A DNA stretch of 6,660 nucleotides from Candidatus Nanoanaerosalina archaeon (GCA_022729275.1 JALDAH010000044.1:1-6660); one strand, 5' to 3'; positions 1 to 6,249 are shown, counted from the first letter of the stretch. The notes: generated from the sequence alone by a model not told the origin. Program-made: numbers and translations.

Positions 1-57
1 AAATTAACAAACCAGCCTTATCAAAATTCTGGAAAACTTTAGTAGTAAAACAATAGC
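1..57. other. Left edge, no supported gene
   Basis: These bases lie downstream of the CBS-HEPN gene on the minus strand. One minus-strand frame stays open from about position 103, inside the end of that gene, to the window edge. It has no convincing start or recognisable motif in the visible part, so I do not call a gene. No terminator-like hairpin followed by a T-run is evident. Confidence 0.4.
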
Positions 58-819
58 CTAATTTCTCCTGATATAATCCAAGACTATATGTTCTGGTATT
101 CTATCTACTTTCTCATCTAAATCTTTTTTAACATTATAAGCCTCCTCTAATCTTTCAATAAACCTCTCAAAGGACTTTTTGCTAAAATTGAGTTTATCTT
201 TTGAGCCATCTTGCATCAAAACCATTTCCTTTGAATGCATTACTCTATTTCTCAAAACCACTATCTGGTATTTACCATCTATCTCCTCATCTTGTTTGAA
301 ATTTAGAGATATTTCCTCCTTACTATCTACTTTCTCTATTAACTTTCTAAACCCAGAAGTACTCAAAGGAAGCGCTTGATTATTTGGATTAATATTTTCA
401 TTCCCTAACTCTTTTTCTAGCATCTCCTCTTGTTCTAAAATCCTTCTCAAATTCTGCTCCACTTCATGGAAAACACTATAAAGCTCAGTATAAACCTCCT
501 TAGAATTATAATCACTGAAATGTACTACTCCAACTACTTTACCACCCGAAGTAACAAACTTTACACCAGAATTCTCCAGAAAACATTCAATTATAATTTC
601 ATCAAAAATATTCTCATTAGGAGATAAAATCATGTCAGTAGAAATTTCCTTTTCACTAAATCCGTTGCCATCAAATCGCATAACCTTGAAACCTTCTCTT
701 AAAGGCAAATAATCAATACTCCTTATCTTACAGAACTTAGCTAAATCACTTTCGTCCTCCTCACCGAAATAAACTACATCCTCAGTCATTATATCTGAAA
801 CTACAAGACCAGAATTCAT
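58..819 (-). CDS. CBS-domain protein with C-terminal HEPN domain
   Basis: A 253-residue soluble protein. Residues ~7-105 read as a divergent CBS pair: the first repeat opens with VSDIMTEDVVYF (7-18), and the second contains GGKVVGVVHFSDYN (92-105), the typical strand-strand-Asp signature. CBS pairs usually sense adenine nucleotides or related ligands. From ~110 the protein is helical. FHEVEQNLRRIL (117-128) resembles the first HEPN helix, and RNRVMH (190-195) matches the HEPN RNxxxH motif that forms the RNase site in many HEPN toxins and defence effectors. An Asn-rich linker (~139-150) separates the helices. There is no signal peptide or membrane segment. The start codon overlaps the stop of the upstream gene (ATGA), implying translational coupling. 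The gene is visibly A+T-rich compared with the methyltransferase at 1591-2427. Inference: a ligand-gated HEPN protein, perhaps an RNase tied to restriction or stress. Substrate and activity cannot be told from sequence. The HEPN call is fairly firm; the CBS pair is degenerate but likely. Confidence 0.72.
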   Translation of the reverse strand: MNSGLVVSDIMTEDVVYFGEEDESDLAKFCKIRSIDYLPLREGFKVMRFDGNGFSEKEISTDMILSPNENIFDEIIIECFLENSGVKFVTSGGKVVGVVHFSDYNSKEVYTELYSVFHEVEQNLRRILEQEEMLEKELGNENINPNNQALPLSTSGFRKLIEKVDSKEEISLNFKQDEEIDGKYQIVVLRNRVMHSKEMVLMQDGSKDKLNFSKKSFERFIERLEEAYNVKKDLDEKVDRIPEHIVLDYIRRN

Positions 820-1400
820 GACCTAATCTCCCTAAACTTCTCCAAAATAGCGTTCTTCTCATCCTCAGGAGTATCCAGAGAATCAAGAACAGTCACAACC
901 TCTTCCTCAGTTAAATCATACAGACTGAAGACAATTGCATCAATCTCTTTCTCTAATTCGTCAATCTTATTCATTAGAGGATCCAGAGTCAACATAGAGT
1001 TCTCCCACTCTTCCTTCAGCTCTATTACCTGGTCTGTGTTTATACCCATAACCTTGGAGAAGAAAGGTCTCTTGATAAACTTGTCAACAAATGAAAGATT
1101 ATCTTCAGGTTTCAAGAACAAGGTCAATGGTTTAAAAGATTTCAAACCTCCATCCATAACAGCTCCAAGCTCATCAAAATCTATAGGTTCTATAACTTTA
1201 TCTTTTATACCCAGTTCTTCGAAAAGCTCCATTGAATCTTCAGCATGGCCTTCGATCAGAACCTGGTTAGCTTTTGCTCCTCTACCTCCAAGAACAGCAT
1301 TTTTCTCAAAAACTGTTACGTCATGATCTTTATTATACAATTTTGCGGCACAGCTTAAACCTGTTATACCTCCTCCCACAACTGCAATTTTTTTATCCAT
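816..1400 (-). CDS. Chimera: FAD-binding oxidoreductase N-terminus joined to type IIG restriction-methylation enzyme tail
   Basis: A 194-residue frame made of two unrelated parts. Residues 1-~120 are the dinucleotide-binding start of a protoporphyrinogen oxidase / phytoene desaturase-like flavoprotein: IAVVGGGITGL (5-15, GxGxxG), the acidic residue ending the second strand (E32), and the LGGRG motif (37-41). Such enzymes normally run to 400-500 residues, so substrate-binding and C-terminal FAD-binding parts are absent. Residues ~126-194 match the C-terminal tail of Eco57I-like adenine methyltransferase/type IIG enzymes: LKEEWENSM (128-136), then IDELEKEIDAIVFSLYDLTEEE (146-167). In that family the tail closes the protein after the target-recognition region. 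The junction is near base 1020-1030. The downstream CBS-HEPN gene overlaps by ATGA, an arrangement probably inherited from the restriction gene. As an oxidoreductase it is almost certainly non-functional; whether a stable product is made is unknown. Alternatives are a rearranged pseudogene or an assembly join. Confidence 0.75.
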   Translation of the reverse strand: MDKKIAVVGGGITGLSCAAKLYNKDHDVTVFEKNAVLGGRGAKANQVLIEGHAEDSMELFEELGIKDKVIEPIDFDELGAVMDGGLKSFKPLTLFLKPEDNLSFVDKFIKRPFFSKVMGINTDQVIELKEEWENSMLTLDPLMNKIDELEKEIDAIVFSLYDLTEEEVVTVLDSLDTPEDEKNAILEKFREIRS

Positions 1401-1590
1401 AAAAAACCACTTTAAAAAAATTGATTTTAACAGATTTTAAATTTTGTTGTGGTAGCATTTCTTATTTGAAACAGGTTATTTTCTTGTTTACAGAAAAATA
1501 AGCTAGAATCAGGGAGCTTTTCTAGTTCATACTATATTTCCAAATTTTATCCTAATATAAGTTGTAAACCGGTTTGACCTCGTTAATCAG
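1401..1590. other. Intergenic spacer between methyltransferase and chimeric oxidoreductase
   Basis: A 190-base A/T-rich spacer between two minus-strand genes. It holds the promoter of the 1400-816 operon on its left side. Near the methyltransferase stop it carries a perfect 10-base palindrome AAACCGGTTT (1566-1575), and in the middle a short inverted repeat CTAGAA/TTCTAG (1503-1508 and 1520-1525). No coding signal is seen. Confidence 0.5.
1423..1431 (-). promoter_or_regulatory. Weak TATA-like box for the 1400-816 operon
   Basis: The minus strand reads GTTAAAATC about 27 bases ahead of the ATG at 1400, the distance expected for an archaeal TATA box feeding a leaderless transcript. A second A/T box (AAAATTTAAAAT, 1434-1445) lies about 38 bases ahead and could be used instead. 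The whole spacer is A/T-rich, so the exact box is uncertain. Confidence 0.35.
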
Positions 1591-2427
1591 TTACTTCTTG
1601 AAACCGAAACCTAGGATGTGGCTTGACAGATACGCGGAGGCTTTTTCATCTCTGATACTCTTTGAAACGTTGACTAAAATATCCACAATCTCCTCATCAA
1701 TGTGAAGCCTGTTGTTCTCATCTTCCTCGGTTTCAAGTACACTTGTAACGTTCTCCAGACCCACAACTCGATCAACTTCTATACCTGAATCACTCATCAA
1801 CCGTTTCAAACCTTCAGGTTTAAACAGATATGTCGAGGCAAACTCGGGTTCAGCTTCCATATCTTTGTACAGTTCCTTGTCTATCTTCTGCCTCTCAACC
1901 AGTTTTTCCAGGTTCTTGATACGGGATTTCTTATTTTCAAGTATTACCAACTGGAGTATACCATAGAAACCCATTACAGAGAAAAAAACAGGGCTTCCCT
2001 TTCTAGCAACCCTTACCAGCTCCTCCGCAGCCTTCCTTCTTTTATATTCCTCAAGAACATGGGAAAGAGGACCTCCAAGACACATAACAGCATCAAAGGA
2101 TTTATCATCAAAACCCAGATCTCTGATATCTCCCTTGATCAGCTCAACCTTTTCCAAGAGATCTCTCTCATCAAGTTTTTCCTCAGCTATATCGAGCTGT
2201 TTCCGACTTATGTCCACAAGGGTTACCTCGTAACCTCTCTCAGCAAGCCAGACAGCGTACCTTCCTGAAGCTCCACCGGCATCAAGGATTTTACCTTCTT
2301 CCGGGAGATGCTTTTCCAGGTAGTGAACAGTGTTTGTAAACTCAAGGTTGTGGACAAAGTTCTGCTCAGCCCTCTCCCACTCCTCATGTCCGAGCTCGTC
2401 ATAATAGCTTTCAGGATCTATACCCAT
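1591..2427 (-). CDS. Class I SAM-dependent methyltransferase
   Basis: A complete 278-residue Rossmann-fold methyltransferase. Motif I, the SAM-binding loop, is ILDAGGASGR (47-56). The acidic residue that binds the ribose hydroxyls is D72 in VTLVD. The adenine-contacting segment is KGDIRDLGF (98-106), and motif IV is FDAVMCLGGPLSHV (111-124). The N-terminal ESYYDELGHEEWER (6-19) is typical of archaeal members of this broad family. The C-terminal half (~165-278) is helical and charged and probably forms the substrate cap. There is no membrane segment or signal. The acceptor substrate cannot be deduced: this group includes enzymes acting on small molecules, quinones and proteins. The gene is monocistronic as far as seen, with a leaderless-type promoter. 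It is relatively G+C-rich (35/60 at 2221-2280), consistent with an intact resident gene beside the decayed ones. I chose the ATG at 2427 because of its distance to the TATA box. Confidence 0.88.
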   Translation of the reverse strand: MGIDPESYYDELGHEEWERAEQNFVHNLEFTNTVHYLEKHLPEEGKILDAGGASGRYAVWLAERGYEVTLVDISRKQLDIAEEKLDERDLLEKVELIKGDIRDLGFDDKSFDAVMCLGGPLSHVLEEYKRRKAAEELVRVARKGSPVFFSVMGFYGILQLVILENKKSRIKNLEKLVERQKIDKELYKDMEAEPEFASTYLFKPEGLKRLMSDSGIEVDRVVGLENVTSVLETEEDENNRLHIDEEIVDILVNVSKSIRDEKASAYLSSHILGFGFKK

Positions 2428-2452
2428 AGTAGTTACAAATTACAGTAAATAG

Positions 2453-2461
2453 TTTATAAAA
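2453..2461 (-). promoter_or_regulatory. TATA box of the methyltransferase gene
   Basis: The minus strand reads TTTTATAAA, centred about 30 bases before the ATG at 2427. This is the classical archaeal spacing for transcription starting at or a few bases before the start codon. No Shine-Dalgarno sequence is seen before that ATG, in agreement with a leaderless mRNA. Confidence 0.6.
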
Positions 2462-2541
2462 TCCGAGTTTTTTAGCTGTGATACATAAACAAGCTTTAAA
2501 CCTGTAAAACCTTTAATACGCAGAAACGGTTTATCTCAAAG

Positions 2542-2550
2542 ATTTAAAAA
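2542..2550 (+). promoter_or_regulatory. TATA box of the nucleotidyltransferase-HIT operon
   Basis: An A/T box (ATTTAAAAA) lies about 26 bases ahead of the ATG at 2573, in the 145-base spacer shared with the divergent methyltransferase gene. A second A/T stretch (GGTTTTAAAC, 2554-2563) is too close to the start to serve as the box. There is no Shine-Dalgarno sequence ahead of 2573, so a leaderless transcript is likely. Confidence 0.5.
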
Positions 2551-2572
2551 ATAGGTTTTAAACTAGTTATAT

Positions 2573-3109
2573 ATGGAACCTGAAAAACTGAGAGAAGTTA
2601 TAGGCCAGTTAGAAGATCTGAACTACTGCATAATGTCGGGCTACGCAGTAAAAATATACGCGGATCCTGAAAGAGAATGCGGTGACATAGATCTAATAGT
2701 TGAACACGAAGACCTTTACAAACTGGCTGAAAGACTAGGTACAAAGGTTGAGAGAAGGATTGAGGACTATGGAAGCTACGGGATAAACGACTACGGTTTC
2801 GAAACAAAGTACAAAGGTGTAGAGGTTGAGGCCTCCAGCGGGTTCCCTAGAGAAAGGTTCAAAGAAGGAAAAATGGAAAAAGTGCTTGACAGTAAAGTTG
2901 AAAAGGAGTTCAGAGGGGTCAATGTCTATGTCGAGCCCCTGGAGGAACTTGTCGTCCACAAGGCGAACAACGACAGAAAGAAGGACTGGAGGGATATTGA
3001 AAAACTTTCCAAAAAGGATATCGACAAGGAGTTGCTGAAAGAGTTTGCTGAGGACTGGGGCAGACCAGAAGTGCTTGAAAAACTTGAGGAGAAAGGTTAC
3101 TGGCTTTGA
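2573..3109 (+). CDS. Nucleotidyltransferase-fold protein
   Basis: A 178-residue soluble protein with the minimal Pol-beta-type nucleotidyltransferase pattern seen in AbiEii/MNT-related and uncharacterised archaeal families. A Ser-Gly helix start, SGYAVKIYA (22-30), is followed by the metal-binding pair GDIDLIV (37-43; D38, D40) and a candidate third acidic residue in the strand GVEVEAS (82-88; E84 or E86). The C-terminal HKANNDRKKDWRDIEKL (129-145) is the Lys/Asp-rich helix common in this superfamily. The canonical GS is SG here, as in several divergent members. It transfers a nucleotide from NTP to an unknown acceptor if active. It is the first gene of a two-gene operon: the HIT gene starts 13 bases after its stop. 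No HEPN partner is adjacent, so it is not a standard MNT-HEPN toxin-antitoxin pair. Family membership is likely; function is unknown. Confidence 0.78.
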   Translation: MEPEKLREVIGQLEDLNYCIMSGYAVKIYADPERECGDIDLIVEHEDLYKLAERLGTKVERRIEDYGSYGINDYGFETKYKGVEVEASSGFPRERFKEGKMEKVLDSKVEKEFRGVNVYVEPLEELVVHKANNDRKKDWRDIEKLSKKDIDKELLKEFAEDWGRPEVLEKLEEKGYWL

Positions 3110-3110
3110 A

Positions 3111-3115
3111 AAGGT
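3111..3115 (+). promoter_or_regulatory. Ribosome binding site of the HIT gene
   Basis: AAGGT lies 7 bases before the ATG at 3123, directly after the stop of the preceding gene. It decides the start: the reading frame is open further upstream (an earlier ATG lies at 3045 inside the previous gene), but only 3123 has this site and gives the usual HIT N-terminus with the CIFC motif. Confidence 0.6.
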
Positions 3116-3122
3116 TTTTGTT

Positions 3123-3566
3123 ATGGAAGAGGAATGTATTTTTTGTGAGGAACCGGAAGGATTGGAGAAAGATGTTATAAAAAGGTATGATGATTGGACA
3201 TCTTTTGTAAACCTGAAACAGAAAAGGCTGGGTCGGAGCATAATCAAACTGGAAAGACATGTCGAAGACCTGCTTGAAACAACTGAAGAAGAGATAAACC
3301 AGCTACACAACCAAGTATTGCCAGAACTAAAGAAAGCACTGGACAAAGCATTCCAGCCAGACCTATACAACTACGCATCGCTCGGTAACTCGGTGAGACA
3401 CCTTCACATACATGTAATTCCCAGGTACAAAGATGAAAGAGAGTTTATGGGGAAAAAATTCAGGGACAAGGACTGGAACAGCCACTACAAACCATACGGT
3501 GAGAATGTAGAAGTGGAGGACGAGATCAGGAACGCAATAGCTGAAGAACTGAGAAAATACGTCTAG
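3123..3566 (+). CDS. HIT family hydrolase
   Basis: A complete 147-residue histidine-triad protein. The triad is HLHIHVIP (93-100; H93, H95, H97), preceded by YNYASLGN (82-89), the nucleotide-binding strand and loop. The N-terminal CIFC (5-8) is the usual first strand, often with a structural zinc in related enzymes. Family members cleave nucleoside-phosphate bonds: Ap4A-type dinucleotides, AMP-lysine or adenylated DNA 5' ends. Which of these applies here is not visible. It is a cytosolic protein with a charged C-terminal helix. It is the second gene of the operon with the nucleotidyltransferase, 13 bases apart, so both are probably translated from one mRNA. It converges with the deacetylase pseudogene, with only 4 bases between their stops. 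No inactivating changes are seen. Confidence 0.92.
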   Translation: MEEECIFCEEPEGLEKDVIKRYDDWTSFVNLKQKRLGRSIIKLERHVEDLLETTEEEINQLHNQVLPELKKALDKAFQPDLYNYASLGNSVRHLHIHVIPRYKDEREFMGKKFRDKDWNSHYKPYGENVEVEDEIRNAIAEELRKYV

Positions 3567-3570
3567 AAAA

Positions 3571-4275
3571 CTAATTCCCGGGTAGAACTACCTCTATATT
3601 CTTCTCATCCAACCGGTCAATGATAGCATAAAAAGCTTTGTTAGACAGCTCTCTGTCGGAAAAAGGATGATCATGCATCATAAGTATATCATTAGAACCC
3701 TCATAGTTAAGACCCAGTCCTTTACCAGGTTCATCCCTTTCAAATCTTTCAAGTAACTCATCTATAGTGTCAGGTTCACCCTCTTCGAACAGCATATAGT
3801 CTTTAGTATCAAAGGTGCAGCCCACGTCAACGTACTCATGCTCACCAAACTTGTAATACCAGTCATAACCTATATTTTCAAAACCTGGTTTGGAAAAACC
3901 TTTATCGAGCAGATAATTTTGAAGCTCCTTCTCTCGCTCTTCCGTTCCACCTCTGTTCAAATTAGGGAAACGGAAAAACTTTCCTGATCTCTCCACACCA
4001 GCCCTCCTATATGCTTCATTTAGAAATTCCTCAGTCATATCTATTTCATTCTTTATCTCTCAGATATCAGCTTTACCTGTATTAGGATGAGAATAAGTAT
4101 GGTTGCCAAGTATAAAACCCTTTTTTACAGCTTTAACAGCGTATTCAAGCCTTTTTTCAAGAGCATCACCTCTGCAGAAGAGTATCGCAGGCATATCTTT
4201 CTCTTCCAAATAATTTAACTTATCCAGACCATCTTCTGAAGGAAATTCATCTATTGTCAAGTAAATTTTTTTCAT
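3571..4275 (-). pseudogene. Polysaccharide deacetylase (NodB-type) broken by one in-frame TGA
   Basis: A full-length NodB-homology frame of 234 codons with a single stop. Codon 72 is TGA (4060-4062), and the frame resumes without any shift. Before the stop: YLTIDE (5-10, metal-binding D9 of motif 1) and GNHTYSHP (57-64, motif 2, H59 and H63). After it: KFFRFPN (99-105, motif 3, R102 and P104) and ILMMHDHP (197-204, motif 5 His). The family removes N- or O-acetyl groups from surface or storage glycans using a divalent metal. No signal peptide is present, so the product would be cytosolic, as for some archaeal relatives. All five motif regions sit at the usual spacing, so the stop is recent, a sequencing error, or read through. 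The second part could start at the ATG at 4038 but lacks the metal site, so a split product would be inactive. TGA ends other genes here, which argues against recoding. Confidence 0.85.
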
Positions 4276-4294
4276 CGACTACCAAAATTTTTCC

Positions 4295-4303
4295 TTTAAA
4301 AAT
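4295..4303 (-). promoter_or_regulatory. TATA-like box of the deacetylase gene
   Basis: The minus strand reads ATTTTTAAA, centred about 24 bases before the ATG at 4275, inside a strongly A/T-rich stretch (4276-4330). The spacing fits a leaderless archaeal transcript. A promoter that still looks usable is consistent with a recent nonsense mutation. Confidence 0.4.
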
Positions 4304-4381
4304 TAAAAAATTGTTAAGACACGTTTTATTTCAGAGGTTTTTTACAAATTATTAGTTATTTTGATTTATTCATTCCCTTCT

Positions 4382-4684
4382 TTACAATCTTTCTTTTATC
4401 TCTCCCATAAGTTCCTTATACTGATTACTTATACAGTGATCACCGTCCTCTATATCTATAATCTCTTTTTCAGCTGCCTTTATATTTTCAAAGAAATCCT
4501 TTGACTTTTCAACCGATATAACTTTTTCCGCTGTCCCATTGAAAAGATAAACCTCGGATTATTTCTAGTCCGGCTTGATTTGTATAACACTGTTATATAA
4601 AGCTCTAGCTATGGATAATTTTCCGTTATTAAGATTTCTGAAAAATGATTTATTTTGAATAAATGCGGTTTGTAAAAACAGCAT
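4382..4684 (-). pseudogene. C-terminal half of an alpha/beta hydrolase, two in-frame stops
   Basis: A 101-codon frame running from an ATG at 4684 to TAA at 4382, with TAG at codon 40 (4565-4567) and TAA at codon 42 (4559-4561). The part after the stops, SEVYLFNGTAEKVISVEKSK (43-62) followed by a stretch ending IEDGDHCIS (78-86), is the last third of a serine hydrolase: strand 7, the acid loop (a Glu, E53, where Asp is usual) and the catalytic His loop (H83). Codons 1-39, ending IQIKPD, read like the lid helices of the same family. The nucleophile elbow (GxSxG) and the whole N-terminal half are missing. The ATG overlaps the stop of the upstream chimera (TGATG), which would couple translation of a 39-residue peptide only. 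This is a gene remnant, not a working enzyme. Confidence 0.75.
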
Positions 4685-6156
4685 CAATTTTCCGGTACCA
4701 ACGCTTCAAGCTCTTCTACAAGTCTTTCATCTGCTTCATACCTTTCAAGTGAGTTCCTTAATCTTCCAATATTGTAGTTTTGATAGTTCCTCATCGAATT
4801 ATCAAATCTCTCTGTTACTTCAAGAAAATTTTCATGGAGGTATATCTGTTCCTTTGTTGCAAGTATCTCCATAACAGGTTTTCTTATGTTTTCCTTGACC
4901 TCGCTGTAAATATCTCTAAACTCGTGGTCGTACAGATCATCCTTGTAGAGATCTCTCCACTTAAGTTCGGATTCTTTTTCGGTATAATACTTGTCTCCCC
5001 CAGTAATTTCAACCCTGTTTAGGGCTCTGACATGGTTGTACTCATGCAGAATAGAGCTTATAAACTCGTCTTGATTTCCGAGTTCAAAAGCACGGGGCGT
5101 TACTTTTAGAAACATATCAACATCTTCAACTCCTTTCTTTTCAGGTTCCACAGAGAAATATCTTACACTCATCACGGTGTTCCCAACAGGTTCATCTTCT
5201 TTGTAGATGTATCCCTCTAGATTTTCAGGTTTTTCAATAAAAGAAACTCTTTCAATTCTGTCTATCTGTGATTCTATGTATTTGTTCCTCAGCTGTCTGT
5301 TCTCAAGTTCTCTAGGAGTATTGTAATCAATATCCAAGATCTGTTCCACAGAGACATCTATATCGTTGTGCTCAAAATACTCTATAGAACCATCATAATA
5401 CCCTTCAAAAGGTATATTTCTTTCAATTAAAGATTTTCCTGTTAAATACTGAATTACATCTTCCAGTACTGTTAATCCGTTGTTGCCTTTGGAAAATACT
5501 CCACTGTATTCGAAAACTCTTGGGTCGCCTGATCCAAACCTTTTGACGTCTTCACGGTTCCTAGACCATTTCCCTATCATCCTCTGTTTCGGTGTCCCCT
5601 CATCCTCAGACTGCAGTATACCTATGCCTTGACCTCTGTCCATGACATAATCAACAACCTTCAGCTCTTTTTTCGATTCGAAAATCTCTTGGTATCCTTC
5701 AACCCCTTTCTCCTTCAAAAAAGATCTGTCAAAAGGTGAAAGATCACCATCAATATCAATCTTCTGTCCGGTTTCCTCCTTTATATCTGACAGGTATTCA
5801 TTCCTTACTTCCTTGTACAAAATCCTTAAAGGATTTTCCTGTACAGGGCTCTTGATCCACTCTCCTTTTTCCTCGTAATAAACATCATCGTTAACAAATC
5901 CCAGGTTACCTGTACTTGATCCTCCTTCGACCTTCCACGATAATGTGTACCTCTTTCCTTCATCCGTCTTGGAGTACTCCTTCAGACCGTTGACAAGACA
6001 TCTCTTGAGCTCTGATTTTCCAGTAGCTGTGGGGCCTACAACCCAAAGCATCTTATCCATACTGTTTTTTCCTCTGGCCATGTTCCTTATGTCTTCAACA
6101 AAAGAATTGAGCTCGTCGGTGTTACCAAGCACAGCGTTTTGACCTTCGTTATACAC
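4684..6156 (-). CDS. Chimera: partial PrkA-type AAA+ domain joined to a HExxH-containing protein
   Basis: A 490-residue frame counted from GTG at 6156. Residues 1-~236 follow the haloarchaeal form of PrkA serine kinase/AAA+ ATPase closely: NAVLGNTDELNSFV (7-20), Walker A GPTATGKSELKR (41-52), the stretch YVMDRGQGIGILQSEDEG (170-187), and the Walker B strand LTVLED (228-233). PrkA-like similarity stops there, so sensor 1, the arginine finger, the lid and the kinase-like C-terminus are absent. Residues ~240-490 are unrelated, acidic and helical, with HEYNH (371-375), a possible zinc-peptidase HExxH; I cannot identify a third ligand. Base composition drops at the junction near 5448: 23/60 G+C at 5461-5520 against 16/60 at 5401-5460. 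PrkA-like codons continue upstream of the GTG (IIEEGEKKERYKFFDD, 6157-6204), but no ATG, GTG or TTG precedes them before the stop at 6250-6252, so the true start is unclear. ATPase activity is doubtful. The C-terminal part may be the end of another protein. Confidence 0.72.
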   Translation of the reverse strand: MYNEGQNAVLGNTDELNSFVEDIRNMARGKNSMDKMLWVVGPTATGKSELKRCLVNGLKEYSKTDEGKRYTLSWKVEGGSSTGNLGFVNDDVYYEEKGEWIKSPVQENPLRILYKEVRNEYLSDIKEETGQKIDIDGDLSPFDRSFLKEKGVEGYQEIFESKKELKVVDYVMDRGQGIGILQSEDEGTPKQRMIGKWSRNREDVKRFGSGDPRVFEYSGVFSKGNNGLTVLEDVIQYLTGKSLIERNIPFEGYYDGSIEYFEHNDIDVSVEQILDIDYNTPRELENRQLRNKYIESQIDRIERVSFIEKPENLEGYIYKEDEPVGNTVMSVRYFSVEPEKKGVEDVDMFLKVTPRAFELGNQDEFISSILHEYNHVRALNRVEITGGDKYYTEKESELKWRDLYKDDLYDHEFRDIYSEVKENIRKPVMEILATKEQIYLHENFLEVTERFDNSMRNYQNYNIGRLRNSLERYEADERLVEELEALVPEN

Positions 6157-6249
6157 ATCATCAAAGAACTTGTATCTTTCCTTTTTCTCTCCTTCTTCAA
6201 TTATCTCCCTTGAATTCTCCGTCCTGTGGATCCAGGGCTTTCGAACCTT
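6157..6249 (-). pseudogene. Untranslated-looking N-terminal remnant of the PrkA segment
   Basis: This stretch is in frame with, and directly ahead of, the GTG at 6156. It encodes SREIIEEGEKKERYKFFDD (codons from 6213 down to 6157), which matches the PrkA family just before the AAA+ core. Ahead of it, KPWIHRTEN no longer resembles the family, and the frame closes at TAA (6250-6252), 15 bases after the end of the UPF0251 gene. The first ~50 residues of PrkA are therefore lost, and no usual start codon remains for this part. Confidence 0.55.

Noticed and set aside
1..103. Minus-strand frame open to the left window edge, overlapping the end of the CBS-HEPN gene
   Set aside because: No convincing start codon with a binding site and no recognisable motif in the ~34 codons visible. 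It may be chance in A/T-rich DNA.
1503..1525. Inverted repeat CTAGAA/TTCTAG as a terminator
   Set aside because: The stem is only 6 A/T-rich base pairs with an 11-base loop and no T-run follows, so it is too weak to call.
2573..3109. MNT-HEPN toxin-antitoxin pair formed with the HEPN protein at 58-819
   Set aside because: The two genes are about 1.75 kb apart, on opposite strands, with a methyltransferase and the chimera between them, and the HEPN domain is already fused to CBS repeats.
3045..3122. Earlier start for the HIT gene at 3045
   Set aside because: It would overlap the preceding gene by 65 bases and add residues not found in the family. The ATG at 3123 has a Shine-Dalgarno site and the standard N-terminus.
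2735..3370. Long open frame on the minus strand (211 codons)
   Set aside because: It lies antisense to the nucleotidyltransferase and HIT genes, which have clear motifs. Its translation is low-complexity (Ser/Phe/Leu-rich), typical of a shadow frame.
4060..4062. TGA read as an amino acid (altered genetic code or selenocysteine)
   Set aside because: TGA is the natural stop of the genes ending at 816, 3109 and 4684, tryptophan is encoded by TGG throughout, and no selenocysteine-type context is evident. A nonsense mutation or sequencing error is simpler.
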